Source of the DNA: Paenibacillus alkalitolerans
GTDB lineage: Bacteria; Bacillota; Bacilli; Paenibacillales; YIM-B00363
Length of the DNA stretch: 64,000 nucleotides
Assembly: GCF_016482785.1 (NCBI RefSeq)
Contig: NZ_JAEMXM010000002.1
Span: 62,001 to 126,000, forward strand
Direction: 5' to 3'
A program made the translations under genes and the position numbers. Under the pieces are notes generated by a model that was given only the letters and a program-made list of their open reading frames with translations, was not told the origin of the DNA and searched no databases. The number at the start of each line of letters is the position of its first letter. The stretch's first letter is position 1. This document shows positions 17,716 through 25,484 of the stretch, piece by piece.

Positions 17716-18413
17716 TGTGCTCCCTCCCGCTCCACCGCTTCCACCGACTCATCCCAACGGATCACGCGCACTTCCCGGATACGGGCGGCCGCTTGCAGCT
17801 CACGTTCGGCCGCACGAGGCACGTCACCGTCGATTTCGATCACCGTCATCGCTTCCCCGCTTCTGCTTTTCCGGTCGACGTCCATATATCCGATATTAAT
17901 GCCGTGCACGCTTAAAATCCGGGTGACGTCCGCGATCACGCCAGGGCGGTCCTCATGCCTCAACACGATAACCGGCAGCTCAGCCCCGAATTCGACGTCG
18001 AATCCGTCGACGGATAAGATGCGTATGTTCCCGCCGCCTATCGATGCGCCGACCGTCTCGACCGAGCCGTTCGGCCCTGTTGCGGCGATCTTCGCCGTAT
18101 TCGGATGGGGCGGATTTCCTTTCCCGATTCGAAACTCAACCTCCATGCCGTGCTCCTCCGCAACCCTAAGCGCGTCTTTTATCCGGTCGTCGTCGGTAGC
18201 CATTCCCAGCAAACCGCCTACTATCGCCAAATCCGTCCCGTGCCCTTCATACGTCTCCGCGAACGAACCGTACAGCGTAATCACTGCGCGGGAAGGCGTT
18301 CCCCCGAGCAGCAGGCGTGCCGCAAGACCGATTCGCGCCGCTCCCGCCGTATGCGAGCTGGACGGTCCGACCATAGCCGGTCCGATGATCGAGAACACAT
18401 TTTTAAACCTCAT
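17712..18413 (-). CDS. sdaAB: L-serine ammonia-lyase (dehydratase), beta subunit
   Basis: 233 residues. N-terminal part (FSIIGPAMVGPSSSHTAGAARIG) is the SdaA beta domain with its SSSHTAG motif; the C-terminal ~75 residues form an ACT domain (VIVLRHEDRPGVIADVTRIL), which probably senses serine. It pairs with SdaAA to form the active enzyme. First gene of the leftward operon, preceded by a good GAGGTGG ribosome site, and divergent from the gcv riboswitch about 200 bases away. Confidence 0.95.
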   Translation of the reverse strand: MRFKNVFSIIGPAMVGPSSSHTAGAARIGLAARLLLGGTPSRAVITLYGSFAETYEGHGTDLAIVGGLLGMATDDDRIKDALRVAEEHGMEVEFRIGKGNPPHPNTAKIAATGPNGSVETVGASIGGGNIRILSVDGFDVEFGAELPVIVLRHEDRPGVIADVTRILSVHGINIGYMDVDRKSRSGEAMTVIEIDGDVPRAAERELQAAARIREVRVIRWDESVEAVEREGAQ

Positions 18414-18553
18414 CCTGTTCCACCTCGTATCGCTTCACAATGCAAGACCTCTTATTTCCATCATACATCGGGTCATTCGAAACGTGTCAATGTCTGGTAT
18501 TTTATCATAGTGTGGATTAACGGGAACATTTTTAACGGCGATAATTTATGTTC

Positions 18554-18581
18554 TTGACAGTTGCGCGAATTGGCGGATAAT
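18554..18581 (+). promoter_or_regulatory. SigA promoter of the glycine riboswitch/gcv operon
   Basis: TTGACA (18554-18559) and GATAAT (18576-18581) with a 16-base spacer, placing the transcription start about 30 bases before the first aptamer. Confidence 0.7.
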
Positions 18582-18620
18582 AGTAAAGTGTGAAAAACAT
18601 ACTATAAGCGAATGAGGGTA

Positions 18621-18838
18621 TAGGGAGAGATTGCCGTCACGAAGCAAGCTGCAGGCAACGCCGAAGGAGTAAGCCCGTCTCAGGGTGAATCTCTCAGGCA
18701 AAAGGACCTTTACCGGACGCGACTCTGGAGAGCATTCGCCGCTTGCGTAAAGCAAACGCGGATCACCAAAGGAGAAACTTGCGGCGAGCGCATTATGTTT
18801 GCCGGCAAGGTAACTCTCAGGTAAAAGGGACAGAGCTA
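18621..18838 (+). promoter_or_regulatory. Tandem glycine riboswitch
   Basis: Two consecutive aptamers of the gcvT class. The first (about 18621-18732) contains CTCAGGCAAAAGGAC and ends with GACTCTGGAGAG; the second (about 18733-18838) contains CTCAGGTAAAAGGGAC and ends CAGAGC. These are the conserved core and closing stems of cooperative glycine sensors. A terminator hairpin overlaps the end of the second aptamer, so glycine binding should prevent termination and switch on the glycine cleavage genes. Confidence 0.95.
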
Positions 18839-18887
18839 AGGGGATGTATTGGGATCAATACGTGCTTTTAGCTGTGTCTCTTTTTTT
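18829..18887 (+). terminator. Regulatory terminator of the glycine riboswitch
   Basis: GACAGAGCTAA (18829-18839) pairs, with one mismatch, with TTAGCTGTGTC (18868-18878), followed by a run of seven T (18881-18887). The left arm includes the 3' closing strand of the second aptamer, so aptamer folding and terminator folding are mutually exclusive. Confidence 0.85.
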
Positions 18888-18925
18888 GTATGGCAGCAAC
18901 GATTTCGAGAGGAGAATGGATTACG

Positions 18926-20035
18926 ATGCCGGATTTGAAACGGACCGCCCTCCACCCTGTGTACTCTGAATACGGAGCGAAGACGATCGATTTCGGAGGA
19001 TGGGAGCTCCCGGTGCAGTTCGAAGGAATTTTGAAGGAGCACGAAACGGTTCGGGAACGGGCCGGGTTGTTCGACGTTTCCCACATGGGTGAAGTGATGA
19101 TCGAAGGACCGGATGCGAAAATGTTCCTGCAGCGGCTCACCACGAACGATGTGACGAAGCTCGCGCCCGGCGCGGCGCAATATTCGTTGATGTGCTACCC
19201 CGACGGCGGCACTGTGGACGATCTGCTTGTCTACATGCTCGGTGAAAACCGCTACATGGCGGTAATCAACGCCGGCAATATCGACAAAGACGTCGAATGG
19301 ATGCAAAAGCATGCCGAAGGCGAAGTTACAGTAACGGACGTGTCCGATGCCACTGCGCTGTTGGCGCTGCAAGGACCTCATTCGCCGGACATTTTGAGTA
19401 AGGCTGCAGATGCGGACGTGCGCGGCTTGGCTCCGTTCCGGTTTGTCGAAGGAGTTGCGGTTGCAGGCGTGAAGGCGCTTGTCTCCCGTACCGGTTATAC
19501 CGGGGAAGACGGGTTTGAGCTGTATGTTTCGTCAGAAGACGCGGCAGCGCTGTGGCGGGCGCTGCTCGAAGCCGGCGGGGAGTACGGGTTATCGCCCGCA
19601 GGACTCGGCGCTCGCGATACGCTTCGATTTGAAGCGAGGCTGCCGCTGTACGGACAAGAGCTGTCCGCCGACATTTCCCCGCTGGAAGCCGGGCTCGGCA
19701 TGTTCGTAAAGCTGGACAAGGGCGATTTTATCGGCCGGGAAGCTCTCGCCGCGCAGAAGGAACAAGGCGTGCCGCGAAAGCTCGTCGGCATCGAGATGAT
19801 CGACCGCGGCATCCCGCGGTCCCACTATAAAGTTTACGCGCCGGACGGTACGGCGATCGGCGAAGTGACGACCGGCACGCAGTCGCCTACGCTGAAGACG
19901 AACCTCGGTCTCGCGTTGATAGACAGCCGGCATGCCGCTCTCGACAACGAAGTTCTTGTCGATATCCGCGGCAAACAGCTTCGCGCGAAGATCGTGAAGG
20001 CGCCTTTCTACAGGAGAAGCAAGGGCAATGCTTAA
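18926..20035 (+). CDS. gcvT: Aminomethyltransferase, T protein of the glycine cleavage system
   Basis: 369 residues. It transfers the methylene carbon of glycine from lipoyl-H protein to tetrahydrofolate, releasing ammonia. Recognised from [28 protein letters not shown], and the C-terminal [20 protein letters not shown] chose ATG 18926, which has GAGAGGAG upstream and gives the family N-terminus; an in-frame ATG at 18890 lies in the tail of the riboswitch terminator and has no ribosome site. First gene of gcvT-gcvPA-gcvPB; the H protein and lipoamide dehydrogenase genes are elsewhere. Confidence 0.96.
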   Translation: MPDLKRTALHPVYSEYGAKTIDFGGWELPVQFEGILKEHETVRERAGLFDVSHMGEVMIEGPDAKMFLQRLTTNDVTKLAPGAAQYSLMCYPDGGTVDDLLVYMLGENRYMAVINAGNIDKDVEWMQKHAEGEVTVTDVSDATALLALQGPHSPDILSKAADADVRGLAPFRFVEGVAVAGVKALVSRTGYTGEDGFELYVSSEDAAALWRALLEAGGEYGLSPAGLGARDTLRFEARLPLYGQELSADISPLEAGLGMFVKLDKGDFIGREALAAQKEQGVPRKLVGIEMIDRGIPRSHYKVYAPDGTAIGEVTTGTQSPTLKTNLGLALIDSRHAALDNEVLVDIRGKQLRAKIVKAPFYRRSKGNA

Positions 20036-20061
20036 TATATCGCGGGAGGAATTGCTAAACC

Positions 20062-21435
20062 ATGGCTAATGCGCAATTTAAGCACCGTTATATTCCGATG
20101 ACGGAACAAGACGAGAAGGAAATGCTGCAAGCCGTCGGCGTCGGTTCGATCGACGAGCTGTTTGCCGACATACCGGCTTCGGTTCGTTATCAAGGCCGAT
20201 TGAACGTATCCGAGGCGCTGAACGAAGGGGCTCTGCTGCGGCATATGCGCACGCTCGCGGGCAAGAACGCGGATTCGGATTCGCATGTGAGCTTTCTCGG
20301 AGCGGGATTGTACGACCACCATATCCCTGTTGTCATCAATCACATCGTCTCGCGCTCGGAGTTTTATACTGCGTATACGCCGTACCAGCCGGAAATTTCG
20401 CAGGGCGAGCTGCAGGCCATATTCGAATTCCAGTCGTATATTTGCGAGCTGACCGGGATGGCCGTGGCCAACGCCAGCATGTACGACGGCGCGACCGCGT
20501 TCGCGGAAGCCGGCGCGCTCGCATACGGCGCGACGAAGCGGAAGCGCTTGGTCGTGTCGCGCGCGGTGCATCCGGAAGCGCGGGCCGTGCTTGCCGTGAC
20601 GGCGAAGGGGCTTGGGCTTGAGATCGCCGAGGCCGCCGTTGCCGAAGGAGTAACCGATTTGGCGCAATTGAACAACGCCATTGATGAAAACACCGCCGCC
20701 GTCATGGTGCAGTACCCGAACTTCTTCGGGAGCGTGGAAGATTTGGCGGCGTTGGCGGCCGCGGCGCACGGCGCGGGCGCGCTCTTGATCGTGAGCGCGA
20801 ACCCGCTCGCGCTCGGGCTGTTGGAAGCGCCGGGCAAGCTCGGCGCGGATATCGTCGTCGGCGACGCGCAGCCGCTCGGGATTTCCCCCGCGTTCGGCGG
20901 ACCGACGTGCGGGTATTTCGCCGTGAGCGAAGCGCACATGCGGCGCATTCCCGGCCGGCTCGTCGGACAGACGGTCGATCGCGACGGTAAGCGCGGCTTC
21001 GTGCTGACGCTGCAGGCGCGCGAGCAGCACATCCGCCGGGAGAAAGCGACGTCCAACATTTGCTCGAACCAAGCGCTGCTCGCTCTATGCGCATCCGTAT
21101 ACTTGTCCGTTATGGGGCGTCAAGGACTGAAGGACATCGCCAGCTTGAACCTGCAGAAATCGCACTATGCCGCTCGACGTCTTGCGCAAGTGCCGGGCGT
21201 GACGATTGCTTTTTCCGCGCCGTTTTTCAATGAATTCGTAATTAAGATGCCCGATGGCTTGAAGGACGTACAAGCTTTGAACATAGAACTGCTGAAACAC
21301 GGCATCATAGGCGGCTACGATTTAGGCCGCGAATATCCGGAGCTGTCGGGACATATGCTTGTCGCCGTCACCGAGCAACGGACCAAAGAGGAAATCGACG
21401 CGTTGGCGTCGCGATTGGAGGCTGTACGCGCATGA
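20062..21435 (+). CDS. gcvPA: Glycine dehydrogenase (decarboxylating), subunit 1
   Basis: 457 residues: the N-terminal half of P protein, separate in Bacillota. Family start [20 protein letters not shown] is clear, with later [18 protein letters not shown] and [16 protein letters not shown]. With the second subunit it forms the PLP enzyme that decarboxylates glycine and loads aminomethyl on H protein. Ribosome site GGGAGGA precedes ATG 20062. It ends in a 4-base overlap with gcvPB. Confidence 0.97.
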   Translation: MANAQFKHRYIPMTEQDEKEMLQAVGVGSIDELFADIPASVRYQGRLNVSEALNEGALLRHMRTLAGKNADSDSHVSFLGAGLYDHHIPVVINHIVSRSEFYTAYTPYQPEISQGELQAIFEFQSYICELTGMAVANASMYDGATAFAEAGALAYGATKRKRLVVSRAVHPEARAVLAVTAKGLGLEIAEAAVAEGVTDLAQLNNAIDENTAAVMVQYPNFFGSVEDLAALAAAAHGAGALLIVSANPLALGLLEAPGKLGADIVVGDAQPLGISPAFGGPTCGYFAVSEAHMRRIPGRLVGQTVDRDGKRGFVLTLQAREQHIRREKATSNICSNQALLALCASVYLSVMGRQGLKDIASLNLQKSHYAARRLAQVPGVTIAFSAPFFNEFVIKMPDGLKDVQALNIELLKHGIIGGYDLGREYPELSGHMLVAVTEQRTKEEIDALASRLEAVRA

Positions 21436-22976
21436 GTGTAGACAATCCTATATTCACTGCAAGTGTCGATCATGAAAATACGCAAGCATCCCGCTCCCCG
21501 GAACCGAAGCATGAGCAGGCGCTTATTTTCGAATTAAGCCGTCCGGGTCGGGTCGCGTATTCGCTGCCTGCATGCGACGTTCCCGAGACGGAAGCGTCGG
21601 AGCTTATTCCTGCTTCGATGCTGCGTTCGGAGGAAGCGGCGCTTCCGGAAGTGTTTGAAGTGGACGTCATTCGCCATTATACGTCGCTCTCCCGCCGCAA
21701 CTTCGGCATCGACAACGGCTTCTACCCGCTCGGCTCGTGCACGATGAAATACAATCCGAAAATCAATGAAGACGTGGCGCGTTACGCCGGCTTTGCGAAA
21801 ATTCATCCGTACCAGCCGGAGGAGTCGGTCCAAGGAGCGTTGGAGCTTCTCTATACGCTTCAGGACGATTTGGCCGCCGTCACCGGAATGGATAAAGTGA
21901 CGCTTCAACCCGCTGCCGGCGCTCACGGAGAGTTCACCGGTTTGATGATGATCGGCGCATACCACGAAAGCCGCGGCGAGAAGCGCACGAAAGTCATCGT
22001 TCCCGATTCTTCCCACGGCACGAACCCGGCCAGCGCTACCGTCGCGGGCTTCGAGACGGTAACGATTCCTTCGAACGAACGGGGGCTCGTAGACTTGGAT
22101 GCGCTCCGCGCCGCGGTCGGACCGGATACCGCGGCACTGATGCTTACAAATCCGAACACGCTCGGCCTCTTCGAGGAGCAAATCGGAGAAATCGCGCGCA
22201 TTATACATGAAGCCGGCGGATTACTCTACTATGACGGTGCGAATTCGAACGCCATTCTCGGCATTGCCCGCCCGGGCGACATGGGCTTCGACGTCGTTCA
22301 TCTTAATCTTCATAAGACTATGAGCACGCCACATGGCGGAGGCGGACCCGGCGCGGGTCCGGTCGGCGTGAAACAGCGTCTGATCCCGTTCCTGCCGAAG
22401 CCGCTGGTGGAACGGCGCGAGGACGGAACGTTCTACCTGGAATACGACAACCCGACTTCGATCGGACGCGTGAAAGGCTATTACGGTAACTTCGGCATTC
22501 TCGTGCGCGCGTACGCGTACATCCGCACGCTCGGACCGGACGGGCTGCGCCGCGTGTCGGAATGCGCGGTGCTAAACGCGAACTACTTGCTTCGCAGATT
22601 GGCGCCTCACTTCGATGTGCCGTTCGACCGCATCTGCAAGCACGAGTTCGTGCTTTCCGGCAAACCGTTGAAGCAGTACGGCGGCGTTCGCACACTGGAC
22701 GTAGCGAAGCGGCTGCTCGATTTCGGCTATCATCCGCCGACCATATACTTTCCGCTTAACGTCGAGGAATGCATCATGATCGAGCCGACGGAGACGGAAA
22801 GCAAAGAAACGCTCGACGCGTTCGCGGATACGCTCATTCGCATCGTCGAAGAAGCAAAGGCGAATCCGGAGCTCGTGAAGAACGCCCCGTATACGACACA
22901 GGTTCGCCGCCTCGACGAAGCGACGGCCGCCCGGAAGCCGGTGCTGAACTGCGCTTGCGGCTCTTGCGTAGTGTAA
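21432..22976 (+). CDS. gcvPB: Glycine dehydrogenase (decarboxylating), subunit 2
   Basis: 514 residues, slightly longer than the usual ~490 because of a C-terminal tail ending CACGSCVV. The PLP-binding Lys295 lies in [18 protein letters not shown], and the upstream [20 protein letters not shown] is characteristic. It carries the cofactor of P protein. Translationally coupled to gcvPA. No clear T-rich terminator follows; an inverted repeat about 70 bases downstream may serve. Confidence 0.96.
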   Translation: MSVDNPIFTASVDHENTQASRSPEPKHEQALIFELSRPGRVAYSLPACDVPETEASELIPASMLRSEEAALPEVFEVDVIRHYTSLSRRNFGIDNGFYPLGSCTMKYNPKINEDVARYAGFAKIHPYQPEESVQGALELLYTLQDDLAAVTGMDKVTLQPAAGAHGEFTGLMMIGAYHESRGEKRTKVIVPDSSHGTNPASATVAGFETVTIPSNERGLVDLDALRAAVGPDTAALMLTNPNTLGLFEEQIGEIARIIHEAGGLLYYDGANSNAILGIARPGDMGFDVVHLNLHKTMSTPHGGGGPGAGPVGVKQRLIPFLPKPLVERREDGTFYLEYDNPTSIGRVKGYYGNFGILVRAYAYIRTLGPDGLRRVSECAVLNANYLLRRLAPHFDVPFDRICKHEFVLSGKPLKQYGGVRTLDVAKRLLDFGYHPPTIYFPLNVEECIMIEPTETESKETLDAFADTLIRIVEEAKANPELVKNAPYTTQVRRLDEATAARKPVLNCACGSCVV

Positions 22977-23048
22977 GCCCGCACTCGGTGACGACTAACG
23001 ATCAATTTTGCCGCTAATAACGTCCACAGCTAATGTGCCGTAACGAAC

Positions 23049-23129
23049 AACGGTCCGCAGTGCCGTTAATAAGGTCTATATGCGCTGTTTCCACGCTAAA
23101 AACCTTTATTAACGATCTTGCGGACCGTT
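23049..23129. repeat. Long imperfect inverted repeat between convergent genes
   Basis: AACGGTCCGCA (23049-23059) is the exact complement of TGCGGACCGTT (23119-23129), and GTTAATAAGGT (23065-23075) nearly that of ACCTTTATTAAC (23102-23113). The 81-base element lies between gcvPB and the oppositely oriented NAD(P)-binding protein gene and could fold into one large hairpin, perhaps a bidirectional terminator. Confidence 0.75.
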
Positions 23130-23174
23130 ATTTTCCCTTATTTACCTAATTAATTCCAATGTAACCGTCACCAT

Positions 23175-23239
23175 TGCCGTTAAATCGGGTAACTGCCGTG
23201 AACATCGTCTTTGCCGTTAATTCGCGTAACCGCTGTGGA
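23175..23239. repeat. Two direct repeat copies, 37-bp spacing
   Basis: A unit starting TGCCGTTAA, then TCG-GTAAC and GC-GTG, occurs at 23175-23202 and 23212-23239. TGCCGTTAA also occurs at 23061. Together with the adjacent inverted repeat it fills the gap from 22977 to 23272, in which I see no gene. Confidence 0.7.
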
Positions 23240-23272
23240 ACTTTCCTATGCTAATCCGCCGTCATTGCCGAC

Positions 23273-23920
23273 TCACTCTGCTTCGGAGACAACCGTATAC
23301 CGCTCGCCGATATGCTGCGGATGCTCGATTTCGTCGACAATCGCAATCGCGTAATCGGCATAGCTTACGTAGCTGTCTCCCTTGGCGTTTACAATTACGT
23401 TGTCTTTTCCTTTTTGATAAGCGCCGGTTCTCTTTCCTTCCGGGTTAAAAAACGCAGCCGGGCTGACAAAAGTCCATTTGATATCGTTCGTGCTTTGTAA
23501 ATCTTCAAGATTTTTGCCTTGATTAAACGCAGTAGCGTAGTACTCCTTTGGGAATTGGGGCGTATCCATCAAGCGGCTCGTTTTTGCTTCGTCAACGAAC
23601 AGGCTGCCCGCGCCGCCGACAACGATCAATCTCGATGCAGGAGCTCCTTTCATCGCTTCAATCAACACTCTCCCCGCTTCCACGTGCAGCTGTTCTTGCC
23701 CCGGTGCGGCGCCGAACGCATTGATGACGGCGTCAAATCCTTGAATATCTTGTGCGGACAGATCAAATATGTCTTTTTCTATAACTGCGACATTGTTATC
23801 ATCGATTTTCGATGCATCTCTTACGATTGCCGTTACATCGTGTCCCCGGCTGACGGCTTCCTTTAGAATAGCTTTACCCGCTTTTCCGCTTGCCCCGATA
23901 ATTCCAATTTTCATGTTCAT
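23273..23920 (-). CDS. NAD(P)-binding Rossmann protein (NmrA/YwnB-like)
   Basis: 215 residues. An N-terminal dinucleotide fold (KIGIIGASGKAGKAILKEA) is followed by segments typical of atypical short-chain dehydrogenases of the YwnB/NmrA group (GFDAVINAFGAAPG, RLIVVGGAGSLFVD, WTFVSPAAFFNPEGKRTG). No catalytic Tyr-x3-Lys of classical SDRs is evident, so it may be a redox sensor or reductase. The start overlaps the stop of the DsbA-like gene by 4 bases. The pair is likely controlled by the Rrf2 repressor encoded upstream. Confidence 0.85.
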   Translation of the reverse strand: MNMKIGIIGASGKAGKAILKEAVSRGHDVTAIVRDASKIDDNNVAVIEKDIFDLSAQDIQGFDAVINAFGAAPGQEQLHVEAGRVLIEAMKGAPASRLIVVGGAGSLFVDEAKTSRLMDTPQFPKEYYATAFNQGKNLEDLQSTNDIKWTFVSPAAFFNPEGKRTGAYQKGKDNVIVNAKGDSYVSYADYAIAIVDEIEHPQHIGERYTVVSEAE

Positions 23921-24537
23921 TTACCTTCCTTCTCTAATTGTTTGTTTAACTCGTCTTGAATCATTTGTTCAAAATTTTCTTCGCTCGCAATTCCTTGAAC
24001 AACCTTATCCCCAATTACAAAAGTAGGGACCGCGGCAATATTCGCTTCGTGATAAGCGTGATGCAGCGCTTGCTTATGGACTTCTTTATACTTTCTTGAC
24101 TCTAAGTCTGATTTGAAATCCTTTTGATCCAGCCCTACTTCACCGGCAAGCCCGGCAAGGACGTCTATGTTCCCAATATTTTGTTCTTCCTGAAAGAATG
24201 CGTCAAACAGCCTGGAATTATATTCATTTCCCCTCCCATGCTCTTTCGCGTATTGATATCCTTCGAAAGCAAGATGCGTGTAAGGGTGGGGCGACACATT
24301 AGGCAGCCTCATGTTGACCCCCCATCTTTCGGCATAAGGGATTATTGTTGATTCCCATATGTTTCGTTTGGACGGATCGTTTACAGGATCGAGCGGTTCG
24401 GCTGGAAACGGCCGCAATTCGAACGGCATCCATTCCACTTCGACATCTTTTCCTCGAATCGCCTGTTCCAAGGGAGCTTTGCCTAAGTAACAAAAGGGGC
24501 AAACGTAATCGGAATAAACCTTGATTTTTAACGTCAA
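23917..24537 (-). CDS. DsbA-family thiol oxidoreductase (FrnE-like)
   Basis: About 206 residues from TTG 24537. The thioredoxin-fold active site is CPFC in VYSDYVCPFCYLGKAPLEQ near the N-terminus; the helical insertion and the C-terminal VPTFVIGDKVVQGIASEENF (cis-Pro loop) fit the cytoplasmic FrnE/2-hydroxychromene isomerase-like group. No signal peptide, so it acts in the cytosol. TTG 24537 begins right at the conserved part and has GGAGG 11 bases upstream; ATG 24555 or 24573 would add up to 12 residues, and 24573 would lie inside the operator palindrome. Confidence 0.85.
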   Translation of the reverse strand: MTLKIKVYSDYVCPFCYLGKAPLEQAIRGKDVEVEWMPFELRPFPAEPLDPVNDPSKRNIWESTIIPYAERWGVNMRLPNVSPHPYTHLAFEGYQYAKEHGRGNEYNSRLFDAFFQEEQNIGNIDVLAGLAGEVGLDQKDFKSDLESRKYKEVHKQALHHAYHEANIAAVPTFVIGDKVVQGIASEENFEQMIQDELNKQLEKEGK

Positions 24538-24568
24538 CCTTCCTTTTCCCTCCATTCTTAAGTGTTCA

Positions 24569-24595
24569 AACATGTAACAAAATTAGTTACATGTT
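24569..24595. promoter_or_regulatory. Palindromic operator upstream of the DsbA-like/NmrA-like pair
   Basis: AACATGTAAC (24569-24578), 7 bases, GTTACATGTT (24586-24595): a perfect 10-bp inverted repeat. The same TGTAAC-N7-GTTACA core recurs in front of the Rrf2 gene, so both are probably bound by that repressor. Confidence 0.75.
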
Positions 24596-24614
24596 GTCTA
24601 AATTTTTTTCTTTT

Positions 24615-25043
24615 CTACCGTTCTTTATTGGCAATCTCGTACACCACTTGCTGCATCGTTACTTTTCCCAGCACATCCTCCATAGCTTGTTGTGCCGCGG
24701 AAAACAAAGGAACGATCGCGGCGTGAATGTTTCGTCCTACCAGACAATCGGGGTTTGGGGCTCCGTGTATCGTAAACAGTTCGTCTTGTTCAACCGCGCT
24801 CACAGCCTTGTAAATATCCAGCAGCGTAATGTCGGACACGTCCCGCGAAAGCTTTGCTCCCGCAACTCCCGGACGAACCTGGACTAGCCCCGCTTTATTA
24901 AGCATGCCCATAATCCGGCGAATCACGACAGGATTCGTATTTACGCTGCCTGCAATGAAATCGGAAGTGTTAACGCCTGTTTTGTTCACTTCCAGCAAGG
25001 ACAATATATGAATCGCAACGGCAAAACGACTGCTGATCCCCAC
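24615..25043 (-). CDS. Rrf2-family transcriptional repressor (YwnA-like)
   Basis: 142 residues from GTG 25043, which is preceded by GAGGGGG and opens with the family N-terminus GISSRFAVAIHILSLLEVN. A winged helix-turn-helix follows (TSDFIAGSVNTNPVVIRRIMGMLNKAGLVQVRPG). One Cys is present in APNPDCLVGRNIH, at a position where many Rrf2 proteins have redox-active or cluster-binding Cys; three clustered Cys are absent, so an Fe-S cluster is unlikely. It probably represses itself and the downstream DsbA-like and NmrA-like genes and responds to thiol-reactive stress. An upstream extension to 25151 would run through promoter and operator and is rejected. Confidence 0.88.
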   Translation of the reverse strand: MGISSRFAVAIHILSLLEVNKTGVNTSDFIAGSVNTNPVVIRRIMGMLNKAGLVQVRPGVAGAKLSRDVSDITLLDIYKAVSAVEQDELFTIHGAPNPDCLVGRNIHAAIVPLFSAAQQAMEDVLGKVTMQQVVYEIANKER

Positions 25044-25091
25044 CTCGATATCCCCCTCATGATATAAAAACCGATATCTAATACTAGCCTC

Positions 25092-25121
25092 ATTGTTGTA
25101 ACCGCGCGAGTTACATGTAAC
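25092..25121. promoter_or_regulatory. Operator in front of the Rrf2 gene
   Basis: TTGTAAC (25096-25102), 7 bases, GTTACATGTAAC (25110-25121). The core TGTAAC-N7-GTTACA is identical to the operator at 24569-24595. It begins immediately downstream of the -10 element, where a bound protein would block transcription start. Confidence 0.7.
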
Positions 25122-25122
25122 T

Positions 25123-25151
25123 ATAATAGTTTCATATGAGTCGTTTGTCAA
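25123..25151 (-). promoter_or_regulatory. SigA promoter of the Rrf2 gene
   Basis: On the minus strand TTGACA (25151-25146) and TATTAT (25128-25123) are 17 bases apart, directly followed by the operator palindrome. Confidence 0.75.
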
Positions 25152-25232
25152 CCCAAATCCCCCGCTACGCCAGGCAATCAGGCAGCTTGTTCGATTGGCG
25201 CTTAACGGTCAATATAGGCTGTCAGAGTTTTA

Positions 25233-25302
25233 ACGCTGTAAGCGAAAAAACTTCGGTTGCACGGTCCCGAAAGCCGATTTCAGACGCTGTAAGCGAAAAA
25301 AC
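25233..25302. repeat. Dispersed repeat, two copies at 51-bp spacing
   Basis: ACGCTGTAAGCGAAAAAAC occurs at 25233-25251 and 25284-25302. The segment between them (TTCGG...AAAGCCGATTTCA) resembles the unit at 34628-34680 on the other side of the nitrate cluster. The gap 25152-25425 otherwise shows nothing I can call a gene. Confidence 0.75.
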
Positions 25303-25425
25303 ATGCCCATGGTCTCGCTTCTCCTTTCCGATAACAATTGCTGGCGCCGACCTCCATATGAGGTGTCTCGCTTATTATTATTTTCGGATCGCCGGTGTAA
25401 ATCAAGAAAGGCTATATATCCGGAC

Positions 25426-25472
25426 AAAAAATCGACCCTCGAAGGCGGCAAAATCACGGTCCGTGAGGGTCG
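25426..25472 (-). terminator. Terminator of the nitrate assimilation operon
   Basis: CGACCCTC (25433-25440) pairs with GAGGGTCG (25465-25472); on the minus strand the stem is followed by TTTTTT (25431-25426). It lies 13 bases past the nasC stop. Confidence 0.75.
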
Positions 25473-25484
25473 GTTTTATATTTC

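Noticed and set aside
17128-18510. 460-codon plus-strand frame
   Set aside because: Antisense to sdaAA/sdaAB, both firmly identified.
18890-18925. gcvT start at 18890
   Set aside because: Lies in the riboswitch terminator tail without a ribosome site; ATG 18926 has one and gives the family N-terminus.
20032-21072. 346-codon minus-strand frame
   Set aside because: Antisense to gcvPA; Arg-rich shadow.
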